From the NCBI GenBank assembly GCA_029961685.1, contig JARWKL010000016.1, forward strand, positions 4,775,207 through 4,839,206: 64,000 bases of DNA, in the 5' to 3' direction. Below, one piece after another: positions 24,020-36,490 of this stretch. Numbering within the stretch: the first letter of the stretch is position 1; the number at the start of each line of letters is the position of its first letter. The position numbers were made by a program, and so were the translations under genes. This stretch comes from Aristolochia californica. Taxonomy: Eukaryota > Streptophyta > Magnoliopsida > Piperales > Aristolochiaceae. Below the pieces are notes generated by a model that was not told where the DNA came from, did not search any database, and was given only the letters and a program-made list of their open reading frames with translations.

Positions 24020-24117
24020 TTTGACCATTATTATTCCCAAAACTAGTTAGTGAAAATGAGATAAAGATCAAATTCTCCTTTTTCACTAACTTTTTTTGGG
24101 AATAATAATCGTCAAAA
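24020..24117. repeat. Short hairpin, MITE-like (copy B side)
   Basis: Arms 24020-24056 and 24080-24117 (TTTGACCATTATTATTCCCA against its complement) form a near-perfect 37-bp stem. It sits at the junction between the L block and R block B. No TSD could be defined. Confidence 0.7.
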
Positions 24118-24123
24118 TAACTA

Positions 24124-25726
24124 GTCCACAAAATAGACTGATAGTGAGCACAAGAAAAAAAATTACAAATTTTCAAAGTGATGTAGGATCCAACATTTAA
24201 TTTGATCCTCTGATTCGATCTCCACATGCAAACTTAATTTATGTTTTGCTTAACTTGATGAATAAACTGCAATCTCATTAATCGACTAACTGCAGTGTTG
24301 GTGCTAGTTTCCACCTAGTACTGGATGAGAAAGTTTGATCCCGTATTGGAATAGTGGCTCCAAGATGGTGACAAAGTAGCGACAAAAATGATCACTTGTT
24401 GCTACTTCAACTGCGGAAATTCGAGAAAGGCTTGAATTAAATTTGAAGATTTGATCTCTCATTACGACCTTTCTCACTTGACGTCTATTTATAGGGGGGT
24501 GGGGGATGTTGACTACCCCTCCCTTTTTTCTCTCTTATCTTCTCTTTCTCCCCAAGGTTATGAAAGTAAAATTATTGGGTAATGATTTTATATTTAATTT
24601 CCAAAGTGCACTAAGCAGCTAGCCACTTAATAGTTAATGAGTGTTGCAAATTAGAGCCTTCTCTCAAGTAATGACACTTCTTATTTTCCTCATTTCGACC
24701 TTTTGGCAAAATTCCGTTGTTTTGAACCTATGGGCTTCTTATAGAGTGACATTTCCATTTCTTAAATTCCAAGTTTTGTTTAGTTTTTTACTAAAATAAT
24801 AAATTATCAAAATTTTATTAAAAACTCCATCATTTGGACTTTATTTAGGGCAAGGATTTAATGGTGGAACCACTGACATTATTCATCATCATTTGGACTT
24901 TGCTTCCTTTGCCTGTTTTACTTTTCTTATTAATACTTTTTTTTACCAAGATCACAACAGAACAAATTATAAATCGTCCCTTTATTTTCTAAAGCGAATA
25001 GGCTTTGCCATTAATAAAAAGAAAAAGGAAACAAAGAGAAAGACGACTATCCATTCTGAAGAAAGTGATTATTATAGAGACAGGCTTATATAGGGACAGG
25101 TCGGGGATTTCTTGACAGTTCTTCCTTGTCTAGATAAGATAAAGATAAATTCTTGGTTCCTCTTTAGCCCAGTTGAGTCCACCAGATATCTGTTAACGAT
25201 GAACAAGTTCAGATTTAGCCACCTGAGTGAATATTTGATGGGTCCGGGGTGCTTCATGCTTGGCTCTTAACCTGCTTTGAGAGGTAACCGGTGGCTTTAG
25301 GAAGGGAATAAAGTTGATGAAGATGAAGATCAATAATTGTGTATTGAAGACTGTTTTGACATTCCTCCGAGACACAGAGTGGAAAGACCACAACCCTATT
25401 CTTGTTCCTTTTGCTTTTGCTCATCGTGGGTAATATATTAGTTCTCTCGTACATGAAGGTCTGGGTTTTCTGTAAGTTCCTGTAGATAACCTGTTTCTTT
25501 CGTCTTTCTTTGTGAACAAAAGAAAAGGTCTACGCATAAACCAAGTTTGCTAGAATCGATTGTGTTGGTTGACTCTAGAAAGTGGGCAAGTGGGATTCAA
25601 TTGTTTCAATTATTAGTTTTGAAAAAGCTAAAAGAAAATTAAATTCCCTCCCCTTTGTGTCCAAAAAAGAATGAGAGGGTTATAACTCCGTTCTTCCCTG
25701 ATCTTTCAGCATGTAGGCAAAGGAAC

Positions 25727-25767
<41 letters not shown>

Positions 25768-25928
25768 TATTTGTGAGCAAAAATAAGAAGAATGAGTGCC
25801 TAAGGATAGTGAATCTGCTCTACCCTACCCTAATAAATTAATACAGGGATGAGGTTGCTTTTTAGTCCCAATGTTGGAGATGGATGAAGTCCAAAACCTT
25901 GAGTAGGTTTAGGGTGAAGATAGATTTT
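24124..25928. repeat. R block, copy B
   Basis: Matches copy A from GTCCACAAAATAGACTGAT to the copia junction. It differs by an extra stretch of roughly 480 bp after about 24470 and by loss of the segment holding GGAAGCCCTTGAGGGAGAG. Contains a 40-base C run. Continues into copia copy B exactly where copy A continues into copia A, so block and element were copied together. Confidence 0.8.
25728..25767. repeat. Homopolymer run of 40 C
   Basis: Forty consecutive C bases. The same site in R copy A reads C7-TT-C4, and in copy C only four C. This is either slippage expansion or an assembly or sequencing artefact. Confidence 0.9.
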
Positions 25929-28900
25929 TTATGTGTTGTGGAAGCTTCATAGCAAACCAGATTGGGTTATTGCCAACCAGGCCTCAGTTAATAGTAATGA
26001 GAAAAATGAAGAAAACATCGAGTTACAAAAAGACAAGAAGACTGTTTCATATGATGATTATGAGTTATTACAAAGAATGAAAACTTTGATGATATCTTCT
26101 TCCACATCTACTATTGCTATTGCCACCACCGTATTAGGTATGATCTTTACCACTTCTTCCTCTTCATCCTGGTTCATTGATTCAGAGGCCTCCAAGCATA
26201 TCACAGATAATAAGAGTTTATTACATTCCATGTCTCCATGTTTTTCAAACAAGTTTGTCAACATAACTGATGGATCCCAAACCAAAGTTCTTGGGAAGGG
26301 ATCTTCCTCTGCTACACCTTCACTTCAACTTACTGATGTCCTGTTTATTCCCAAATTCATATTAATTTTGTTGTGTGTCAGTGAATTGACAAAACAATTT
26401 AATTGTTCTATCGCATTCTCACCTTCTTATTGTATTTTTTAGGATCTAAAAACAAAGTAGATAATTGGTGGAGGCCATGAACAGGGGGGGCTTTATTACT
26501 TGGACTTGCCTCCAGTAACTACAATTTCCACTTCTCAAATAGAGGCTAGATTATAGCACAACCGATTTGGACATCCATCAGTAGCATCACTTCAATGCTT
26601 ATTTTCATTTTTGAAAACCTTGTCTAGTTTAAATTGTGAAGTCTGTCAGTTGAGCAAACACTAGAGGATAACATATTCTCCTCAAATTGAACTTAAAGGT
26701 GTTGCTCCATTTTCCTTAATTTACTTAGATGTATGAGGACCCTTAAGTGTCTCAAACATATCTCAAGTTAAGTATTTTGTTACTTTTATTGATGACTTCA
26801 CTTGAGTCAGATGGTTATTTTGTTCAATGATCGATTTGATTTTTTTTCAATATTTAAGTCCTTTTATGCCATGATGCACACTTAGTTTGAACAAAAAAAT
26901 ACAAGTGTTTCAGTCAGATAATGCCAGAGAGTACTTATCTTGTGAATTTCAATCCTTTTGTCAGGATAATGGCATTATCCATCGAATATTTGTGCTGACA
27001 TCCCTTAACAAAAATGGTGTAGCTGAAAGAAAAAACTAACATCTCCATGAGGTCAACCTGGGACTACTATTCTCTATGAAGGTGCCCTATTTTTATTAGC
27101 CTCATGCCAAACTTACAATCTGTTTTCTTATTAATAGGCTACCATCTTCAATACATAGCCGTAAATCTCCATACTCATTCTTATTTTACGATGAAGACCA
27201 TTTCTCACTTCCTTTGAAGGTCTTTGGTTGCACATGTTTTGTTCATCTCACATCCCCTCAGAAGAGTAAACTTGACCTTAAGTCTCTTAAGTGTATTTTT
27301 TTGGGTTACTTTCATACCGAAAGGGGTTATGTCTGCTACAATCATTCTCTTCGAAAGTTAATTGTCTCTAGGATATCACCTTCTTTGAGGACACATCTTT
27401 TTATTCTTCGAAAAATGCTCCTTTGGGTCTTTCATCAGTTCAAGCAGCTCCGAAGCCTGTTGTACCACTTGATGTGGATCTACTTCTGCCTCTTGAAGCA
27501 TTAACCGATACCAAACTTGTAGAGTTTACGGATCCCTCTAAGGTAAGCTCATCTTCCCCTGTTGTATTTGGCCCATAATTTGATACTCAGACCTATAGTT
27601 CTACGAAAGGAGCCAAAGACTTGCACCAAGCCCTTCCACTTCTCATCCTATATCCAGTTTCGTTTCTCACAATCGTTTGTCTTCTTCATGTTGTCAATTT
27701 CTTACATCTATTTCTTTCATCCTTGTTCCACATTCGTATCAGGAGTCGATGAGGCATCTAGGATGGAAGACGAGAATGGGAGAAGAGATTCATGCTATAT
27801 ATGAGAATCATACTTGGACCCTAGTTCCTCTTCCTCTCAGTAAGAAACCTGTGGTTGTAAATGAGTTTTACTATCAAGCACAATCACGATAAATCTATTG
27901 CTCGCCTCAAAGCCCGACTCATTGTAAAGGGGTACACTTAGTGTTATGGAGTGGATTATGATGAAACATTCTCCCTTGTGGCTAAATTAAACTTGGTACT
28001 TATCATTTAATCTCTAACCGCTAAGTCTTCTTGACCGATATATCAGTTGGATGTAAAAAATATTTTTTTGAATGGGGAGACTACCTGGTTTTGTGGTTGA
28101 GGGGGACTCGATATGCAGATTGAGGAAGTTTTTATATGGGCTTAAATAGTCTCCTCAGGGTTGGTTTGACCAATTTAGCCAAACAATGTTGCATTTTGGA
28201 TTTAGTTGATGCTCGGTAGATCATTCTGTCTTTCTCAAGAATACCTTAAAGGGAAAAGTATTACTAATATTTTATGTAGAAGAGATCGTCTTAACTGGCA
28301 GTGATGTGAACAATATAAAAGAAGTCAAAGAGAAGATATCAAAAAAATTTAAGCATCTTGGACTTCTAAAATATTTTCTGGGTATTGGGGGTATACAAAT
28401 CAAAACATGAGATTGTATTATCTTTGAGGAAGTATGTTTTGGAGCTACTAGACAACACAAGGATGATGGGGTGTCGACCAGCTAACACTCCTATGGATGC
28501 AAATACAAAGTTATGTGCAAGTTTTGGAGAAGATGTTGATATAGGTAAATATCAATGACTTTTGGGAAAACTTATTTACCTTATAGTGACAAGAGCGGAT
28601 ATATCATATGTAATAAGTATGATGAGTTAGTATATGTACAAACCACAACTTACCCATTGGCAAGTCTTGGAGAGGATAGTGAAATATTTAAAAGGAGCTT
28701 AAGAGAAAAAAAGTTTCTCTATAAGAATCATGGCCATTTCAACACACAAGGTTTTTCGGATGCAGATTGGGCTGGATCACTTTATGACAGGAAGTCCACT
28801 TCAGGGTACTGCACCTTAGTTGGAGGTAACATGGTTACATGGAAAAGTAAAAAGCAGAATGTTGTTGTAAGGTCTAATGCAGAAGCAAAGTAAAAAGTTA

Positions 28901-29068
28901 TGGCCCACATAGTCAGTGATCTTTTATGGATCAGATCCATTCTCATTGAATTGGAATTCTATAAAGGAGCTTCTAGGGAATTATATTGCGATCACATTCA
29001 AGATCTTAACTACTATATGCGGTAAGTTGGGTATCTATGATGTTTTCTCTCCCCCAACTTGACGGGGG
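25929..29068 (+). mobile_element. Ty1/copia copy B, nearly full coding span, defective
   Basis: Best preserved copy of the family: gag tail WKLHSKPDWVIANQ (25945); protease with the active site changed from DSGAS to DSEASKHITDN (about 26180), then DGSQTKVLGKGSSSATPSLQ; GAG-pre-integrase HNRFGHPSVASLQCLF (about 26560); integrase to about 27500 with VFGCTCFVHLTSPQKSKLDL (27217); RT from about 27740; RNase H with GFSDADWAGSLYDRKSTSGY (about 28752) and RSNAEAK. The RT catalytic box reads YVEEIVLTGS rather than YVDD. PPT GACGGGGG ends at 29068. No 5' LTR or gag N-terminus; many stops. Confidence 0.87.
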
Positions 29069-30240
29069 TGTTTTAACACATCTTGAAGTGGCATCAAAGT
29101 AAATACCTCCCTTGCGTCAAGAAGGTGGCAAAGGAGGTAATTAAAAGGTCTTCCCATAAGGATGACACAAGGGTGTAATTAAAGAAGATGATGTATGCCT
29201 ACTTATGTCTTTTCTTTTATAAAACTTCTTATCGTAAATTGATGAAATTTATCTAGTTCAATTGTCTCAGAAGTCGAAGTGATTGAGCACAAAAAAACTA
29301 GTTGGGCCATCAAGATTTTTTTTATCCTCAAGGTTCTAGAGTTTAAAACCTAGAAAGGAAGCATGGTTTTGACTAGTCCTACCTTGTGGGTTTGAGAATA
29401 TTACTTATATGAGTGTGTCTCAATTGCTTATGTACCAAGAGTATAAGGAAGATGATACAAGAAATATAGGGATGTGTTTGGATCATAGATATTAGAATGG
29501 GAAAAAAATGGAAATGAAATAAATGATAAAAATAGTAAAGTTAATGAGAAAATTTAGGAAAAAGTACTAAAGATAATAAACAAATAGAAAATTTATGGAG
29601 CATCAAGGAAAAGACATAAATAGACATACATCATCTTCTTTAATTACACATTTCTCTCAAATTCGTTTCTAGCCTTTCTCTCTTCTCCCAAGCTGTCTCC
29701 CCATCTCTCTCTAATCTTCTCTCTTTTCTCTCTTTTGTTCTTTCTTCCTGCCATTTTTTCTCTTCTTCTTTTTCCTCTCCACTCTCCCACCTTGGTTGAG
29801 GACCTTGTCATGAGATTCTAAATCCAACGTCTAATAGGAAAAACTCATCCACACTTCTTAACGTAATTTTATAAAATTTATGTAGTTGAATTTTCTTAGA
29901 AGTTAAAGTGATTGAGAGCAAAAAACTGGTTGGGCCATCGAGATTTTTTTTTATCCTCAAGGTTCTAGAGTTTAAAACCTAGAAAGGGAACAAGGTTTTG
30001 ACCTGTCTTATTTTGGCTAGTTTGAGAGTATTACTTATACGAGTGTCTCAATTGCATATGTACCATGAGTATAAGGAAGATGATACAAGACATATACAGA
30101 TGTGTTTGGATAGTAGATATTAGAATGGGAAAAAGAAGAAGGGAAATGACATAAATGATAAAAATAGTAAAGTTAATGAGAAAATTTAGGAAAAATACTC
30201 AAGATCAGAAACAAATAGGAAATTTATGGAGCATTAAGGG
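29069..30240. repeat. L block, copy B
   Basis: Begins TGTTTTAACACATCTTGAAG directly after the PPT, the place of a 3' LTR, and continues with one full and one partial unit of the same type as 22313-23977. It contains both fold-back arms. Confidence 0.72.
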
Positions 30241-30286
30241 TATGTTTGGAACCCCTAGAAAAGAAAAAAAAGAAAAAAAAATAAGA

Positions 30287-30391
30287 GTTTGACCATTATT
30301 ATTCCCAAAATTTGTTTGTGAAAATGAGATAAAGATAAAATTCTCCTTTTTCTCTAACTATATTTGGGAATAATAATGGTCAAAATAACTG
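30287..30391. repeat. Short hairpin, MITE-like (copy C side)
   Basis: Same fold-back as at 24020-24117, with more divergence in the right arm. Confidence 0.65.
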
Positions 30392-30399
30392 GTCCACAA

Positions 30400-31734
30400 A
30401 ATAGACTGATCGTGAGCACAATAACAAAAATTAAAAATTTTCAAAGTGATGTAGGATCCAACCTTTAATTTGATCCTTTGATTCGATCTCCACATTTCAA
30501 AGTGATGTAGGATCCAACCTTTAATTTGATCATTTGATTCGATCTCCACATGCAAACTGAATTTATGTTTTGATTAACTTGATGAATAAACTGCAATCTC
30601 ATTCAACCTTTCTCCCCAATCTTCTCTGTCTCCCCAAGGTGATTATTTTCCTCATTTCGACCTTTTGACAAAATTCTTTTGTTTTGAAAGTATTTATGTT
30701 CGTATGGGCTTCTTATAGAGTGACATTTTCATTTCTTAAATTCCAAGTTTTGTTTATGTTTAGGGCAAGGATTTAACAGTGGAACCACTCACCTTATTTA
30801 TCATTATTTGGACTTTGCTTCCTTTGCTTGTTTTACTTTTCTTATTAATACCTTTTTTTACCAAGATCACAACAGAACAAATTATAAATCGTCCCTTTAT
30901 TTTCTAAAAAGAATAGGCTTTGCCATTAATAAAAAAAAAAGGAAACAAAGAGAAAGAAGACTATCCATTATGGAGAAAGTGATTAATCATAAGTAGAAAT
31001 TTTTGCCTATTACTTTTAAGTTGCTCTTCGTAAAATAAACAAACTACTCCTGAAACATTGATCGTTTATCATGACTGAATTCACCATTGGAAGGAGCCTG
31101 CAAAATTTGTTTTACCCAGAAGAAACCGAGACGACGAAACTGGTTTGCACCAGACGAAACGTAAACTCCAAGCCAGTAGGTTATATATTAGAAGATCAAG
31201 GCAAGTTTCATGCACTCCACTGCAATGGCAGCCGTAGAAGCCCTTGAGGGAGTGAATGATGAATGCCCTGGGGAGCAGAACTCAGAACTCTTCCCATCTC
31301 CATATCTCTGGGCTGTTCGCAAGCAACATAACAGGTTTATATAGAGACAGGCCAGGGATCTCTTGACAGTTCTTCCTTGTCTAGATAAGATAAAGAATAA
31401 ATTATCGGTTCTTTAACCCAGTTGAGTCCACCAGATGTCTGTAAACGATGAACAAGTTCAGATTTAGCCACCTGAGTGAATATTTGATGGGTCCAGGGTG
31501 CTTCATGCTTGGCTCTTAACCTGCTTTGAGAGGTAACTGGTGGCCTTAGGAGGGGAATAAAGTTGATGAAGATGAAGATCAATAATTGTGTTCTGAAGAC
31601 TGTTTTGACATTCCTCCGAGACACAGAGTGGAAGGACCGCAACCCTATTCTTGTTACTTTTGCTTTTGCTCATCGTGGGTAAATATATTAGTTCTCTCGT
31701 GCATGAAGATCTGGGTTATCTGCACGTTCCTTTA
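30400..31734. repeat. R block, copy C, left part
   Basis: Homologous to copies A, B and D. It carries a 60-bp tandem duplication around 30437-30550 (ATGTAGGATCCAACCTTTAA twice) shared only with copy D. Interrupted at 31734 by the Harbinger element and resumed at 38264. A minus-strand open frame of 101 codons at 31337-31642 matches 58452-58757. Confidence 0.78.
31732..31734. repeat. TTA target site duplication (left); right copy at 38261-38263
   Basis: TTA flanks both ends of the Harbinger element directly outside the G7/C7 termini. The uninterrupted copies A and B read GTAGATAACC at this site. Confidence 0.9.
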
Positions 31735-31889
31735 GGGGGGGTTAGTCGAAGTGGAAATGAAGTGGAAAATTGAATTGAAGTGAGATGAATTGCTTCCACT
31801 TCAACTCATATTTGGGTGTTAGTCCAGGCCAGTTGAAGTGGCTGGAAAACAGATTCCAGTGTTAGTGCTTGAAAAACAGATTTCAGTGT

Positions 31890-33060
31890 CCTTTCCTAAA
31901 TAAATGATTATAGTTTATTATAAATTAAAACAATAATTACGTGTGACTACAATAAATTATATAAAATTAATAAAAAATTTAAAAATAACATAAGAAAATA
32001 TAATAAATAAACATAATGGTTTAATTAATTATAACAATTGGATAGTTAAACCAATTAATGATTATAGCTTATTATAAATTAAAACAATAATTACGTGTGA
32101 CATGAATAAATTATATAAAATTAAAAAAAAACATAAGGGAATATAATAAATAAACCTAATGGTTTAATTAATTATAGCAATTGGATAATTAACCAATTAA
32201 CGATTATAATTCATTATAAATTAATATACTAATTACGTGACTATAATATATTATATAAAATTATTAAAAATGACAAAATAGCATAAGGGAATATAATAAA
32301 TAAACCTAATGGTTTAATTAACTTTAGAAATTGGATAATTAACCAATTAATGATTAAAATTCAATATAAATTAACATACTAATTACGTGTGACTAGAATA
32401 AATTATATAAAATTAATAAAAATTAAAAAATAACATAAGGGAATATAATAAATAAACCTAATTGTTTAATTAATTATATCAATTGGATAATTAACCAATT
32501 AATGATTAAAATTCATTATAAATTAATATACATACTAATTACGTGACTAGAATATATTATTCAAAATTAATAAAAATTAAAAAATAGCATAAGGGAATAT
32601 AATAAATAAAAATAATGGTTTAATTAATTTTAGAAATTGGATAATAACCAATTAATGATTAAAATTCATTATAAATTAACATACTAATTACGTGTGACTA
32701 GAATAAATTATTTAAAATTAATTAAAATTAAAAAATAACATAAGGGAATATAATAAATAAACCTAAGTGTTTAATTAATTATAGAAATTGCATAATTAAA
32801 CCAATTAATGATTACAGTTTATTATAAATTATTATACTAATTACGTGTGATTAGAATAAATTATTTAAAATTAATAAAAATTTAAAAATAACATAAGGGA
32901 ATATAATAAATAAACCTAATTGTTTAATTAATTATAGAAATTGCATAATTAAACCAATTAATGATTAAAGTTTATTATTAATTATTAAACTAATTACGTG
33001 TGAGTAGAATAAATTATTTAAATTACATAAAATAATTAAAAATAACATAAATGAATATAA
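31890..33060. repeat. AT-rich array of about 151-bp units inside the Harbinger element
   Basis: About eight diverged units, each with AATTACGTG (near 31934, 32090, 32230, 32385, 32540, 32690, 32843 and 32995), followed by TAAAATTAATAAAAATT-like and AACATAAGGGAATATAATAA. The array lies between the transposase stop and the left TIR. Confidence 0.87.
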
Positions 33061-33283
33061 TTAATAAATAAATTATTTTTTAATAACATAATATATAGTA
33101 TAAAAATACTTAGTAAATAAAATTAAAACAAAAAGGTATAAAATGACAACAACGAATATAATTAGAGTAAATTATTTCTATCAACGAATTTGTGTGTTTA
33201 ACATTATTAACTTACTAGTTTAGTATATACGAACGACAACATACATGTTCAAATGCAATAAAGTACAACCACTAATAATCACT

Positions 33284-34649
33284 CTACATGCTAGTTGCTA
33301 TGGCATCTCGAAATTGTGCAGCTCTAGTGGATTCTAATGCACGACGCCTCCGCATTGTTGTTGATAGGTTGCCTTCATCCCCAAGATCATCGCTATCATC
33401 GCTATCTCCATCCAAATTTTCACCTGCTAATCGGACCTCATCAACTCCTCCACCTACCTCATCATCGGAATCATCATCTTCCAATTCAAACATATCATTG
33501 TAATCCTCTTTACGTATATAATTGTGTAATATGCAACAAGCTATTACAATTTTCATCTAGATCTTATAAGAAAACGGAGGAGCGACTTTCAACATTTGGA
33601 ATCGAGATTTTAAAGCACCAAAAGTTCGTTCAATAGTATTTCTCAAAGATGAGTGCCTTCGGTTGAATAGTTCTTTATCATTTCTAGGAAGGTTGTCACC
33701 AAATTCTTGTAGATGATAACAAGTTCCTCGATATGGAGCCAAAAATCCTGACATATTTGCATAACCAGCATCGACTAGATAATATTTACCTACAATACAA
33801 AATATTTTTCACATAAGATAATTGAAGATAAAATAAAAAAAATACTACATAACAATATATTATTTACCTTCAGGTACATAGATTCTATTTTGGCGAGTCA
33901 ATGCGTCCTTCAATACACGGGAATCAGCTACTGATCCCTCCCATCCAACAAGTACATAAGTGAATTGCATATCAAATGTACATGCTACCATCACATTTTG
34001 TGAGAGATAGCCTTTTCTGTTCCAGAACCTTTGTTGTTCTTCAAGTGGGATGTTTGCTTTGATATGAGTTCCATCAATAGCCCCAATACAATCTTAATTA
34101 TATCATTTCAATTAATACAAGTAACTCTTAATATTAATCTAAAATTGTTCATTATATGTCAAGTGATGTTACCTTAAAATACGGATTAAACATTGGATTG
34201 TTTAAAATCTGCGAGTGAGTCCGTTCTGAAGGCCGTTTGATGTAATCAGGCCGAAGTTTGATAATAGCATTCAACACCTTATTGAAATACCTACTTATAG
34301 TCCAGTTTGATCTATTAAACATCTCTGCTGTGACACTATACGCTTGTCCTTGACCAACAGTTAGGAGAAAATATGCAAGTTGTTCTTCCACTGAGATGAT
34401 CTTTGTAGGTGATAAAAATCCTTTACTATAAAGTATCTCTGCCATTTTTTTAAACACAATTTGATTCATCCTGTAAATTTTTTGAAATTTAACAGGTGAT
34501 TTCGCTAATGCCTTTTGCAAATAAATAGGACCACCAATCCCACGAGGACGTAATGTACGTCTATACCTATGGTTCATATAGTATATACCCATCATGTACA
34601 TAAGACATGTCAATAAAATCATTCTTGTATTCTTATTTTCGTCTTCCAT
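33284..34649 (-). pseudogene. PIF/Harbinger transposase (HARBI1-like DDE nuclease), one stop and one frame break
   Basis: Exons on the minus strand: 34649-34173, about 34093-33868 and 33789-33284. Exon 1 holds the N-terminal helical region (FQKIYRMNQIVFKKMAEILY, LAYFLLTVGQG, SNWTISRYFNKVLNAI). Exon 2 has CIGAIDGTHIKANIP with the first Asp and FTYVLVGWEGSVADSRVLKD. Exon 3 has YYLVDAGYANMSGFL with the second Asp, NTIERTFGALKSRFQMLKV with the catalytic Glu, ACCILHNYIRKE, then an acidic tail and a basic end. The intron at 33867-33790 is a clean GT-AG. At the exon 2 acceptor one G seems lost, which would shift the frame, and an in-frame TAG at 33557 interrupts PPFSYKI-stop-MKIVIACC. Otherwise complete at about 400 residues. 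Confidence 0.9.
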
Positions 34650-34973
34650 GGAAACCTACAAATACAATCATCACAACCATAATAACGACTACAACAACAA
34701 TTCATGTTTCTTCCTAATATCATAAACACAAAAATATACCATGTTCTTCAATCATAACCTATTTTTAATCACACCTATATAAAACCATCTTCAATCACAC
34801 ACCCACAACATTCATCCACACAATAAGAACACGACAATCATGAAAACCCAAATCTTAACCATAATAAAATTCATAATCTATCAATGATACGTCTTATAAA
34901 GTCATAATTAAAAAAACATAATTAAACTTCAAAACAATCGTCCCAAAATACATAGTGTACTTCAAACTATTGA

Positions 34974-35945
34974 CTACATTTCGCCAGCACAATATTTAAG
35001 CCAATTAATTCGCTCTTCCACTTGCAGCTTCGTAAACATGTCCTTCTTCATTGGTGTATCTAACAATAGAGAAGCGCGAAACTTCATCTCTACCGACAGG
35101 TCCGGGATTTCTGTGAGTGCTTCATACCAATTCTCTCCGGTGGTTTTATCATTTTTAGATTGTAGAGATTGCAGTAGGGTGACAATTCTTGTCATTGTAT
35201 CAGCGAACATAATACTATCATCGGTGGCCATTTGTGGTCTCTTTCTATGACGACTTGAACTTGACAGGTTAGTACGTGGAGACTTATCAGGTGCCAACTC
35301 ATTTTCTGTAAAGAATGGCGAAGGAGTCTCTCTACCTAAATCGACATCCTCGAGCATGTCCACGCGCTCATTTTCTTCCTGATGTTGAACATCATTGCAC
35401 ATGTCTTCGTCAGTTTGACTTGTTCTCCCCATGGCTATTGAGTTTCCCACTACCAAAGCCAATTTTTCATAAAGAGAGCAGCCTTGTTGTCTATACTTTT
35501 CAACTTCTTTATGCTCCTACAAGGATAAAACATCATTTAGATGACTTGGTATAGCATTCTAGTAATGCGGAAAACATACAAAATGTTTTACAGTCAATCA
35601 TAATTTACTGACCTTGATATAGTCTTGCCATACAGAATGACATGCAGTAACTCAATGTGTGGTTGCATCCCAACCGAACCCACTAGTGTTGAGACAACTT
35701 GTTACTGCTTGGTAAGTTTTCTTTCATGATTTTGTTCGATTTTTGAGCTGCTCAACAGTTTTTTTATTAGCTGTGTCTTCATTGAACCTATTGACATAGT
35801 CCAAATATACTTCATGCTTCCAAACCCCATTAGGCATCCTATTCCCCATATTGACTTGCTCAACCAACAGATCGAGCATTTTGTTGTCATCATCGAAGGT
35901 CCAAATGTCATATGATTGAGGAGTTTGTTGTCTTCTTCCAGCCAT
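34974..35945 (-). pseudogene. Harbinger ORF1: Myb/SANT-like DNA-binding protein, two stops
   Basis: Exon 1 (35945-35613) begins MAGRRQQTPQSYDIWTFDDD and continues VEQVNMGNRMPNGVWKHEVY, a trihelix-like Myb/SANT domain known from Harbinger ORF1 proteins and related plant proteins. Two stops occur near its end (after KNRTKS and after DATTH). Exon 2 (35516-34974) reads EHKEVEKYRQQGCSLYEKLA, a Ser/Asp-rich linker, then the C-terminal helix region LQVEERINWLKYCAGEM. The intron is GT-AG (GTCAGTAA, TTGTAG). In this superfamily the protein is needed with the transposase for movement. Confidence 0.87.
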
Positions 35946-36054
35946 TTATAATCTAAATCCGAGATGGTCGTCATGGAAATTTTTTTTATCAGTCAACCAT
36001 TACTCGTCGTAGTAACTAGGGACACACAGAAACACAACCAACAAATAACAAAAT

Positions 36055-36489
36055 ACCATGTGGTGGATATTTATAACTCCAAAATCTCCCCACCACATGA
36101 CATAAACATTCCATAGCACTTCAAACATATTCAACAACATTCTAACACATTTCAAAATTAATCTAACTAATTTCATTGCAGATGACTAGAACAATGCAAA
36201 AACAAACTCATGAAGTCCAAATTCACCGAACACCCCTGGTAGAGCCCCATATGACTTCGCAGTCACTACGAACCGTACATCGTCATTGATGGGGGTCGGG
36301 TTTCGTTGGCTAATGGACGCCCGTGTAGGCGACTCAGCCTTGTTTGAATTGGACCATGTGGTGGATATTTATAACTCCAAAATCTCCTCACCACATGACA
36401 TAAACATTCTATAACACTTCAAACATATTCAACAACATTCTAAAATATTTCAAAATTAATCTAACTAATTTCATTGCAGATGACTAGAA
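36055..36489. repeat. Direct repeat of about 135 bp, spacing 298 bp, inside the Harbinger element
   Basis: 36055-36191 and 36353-36489 both start ACCATGTGGTGGATATTTAT and end TTGCAGATGACTAGAA, with few differences. They enclose a GC-richer 160 bp. The PPR fragment starts directly after the second copy. Confidence 0.87.
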
Positions 36490-36490
36490 T

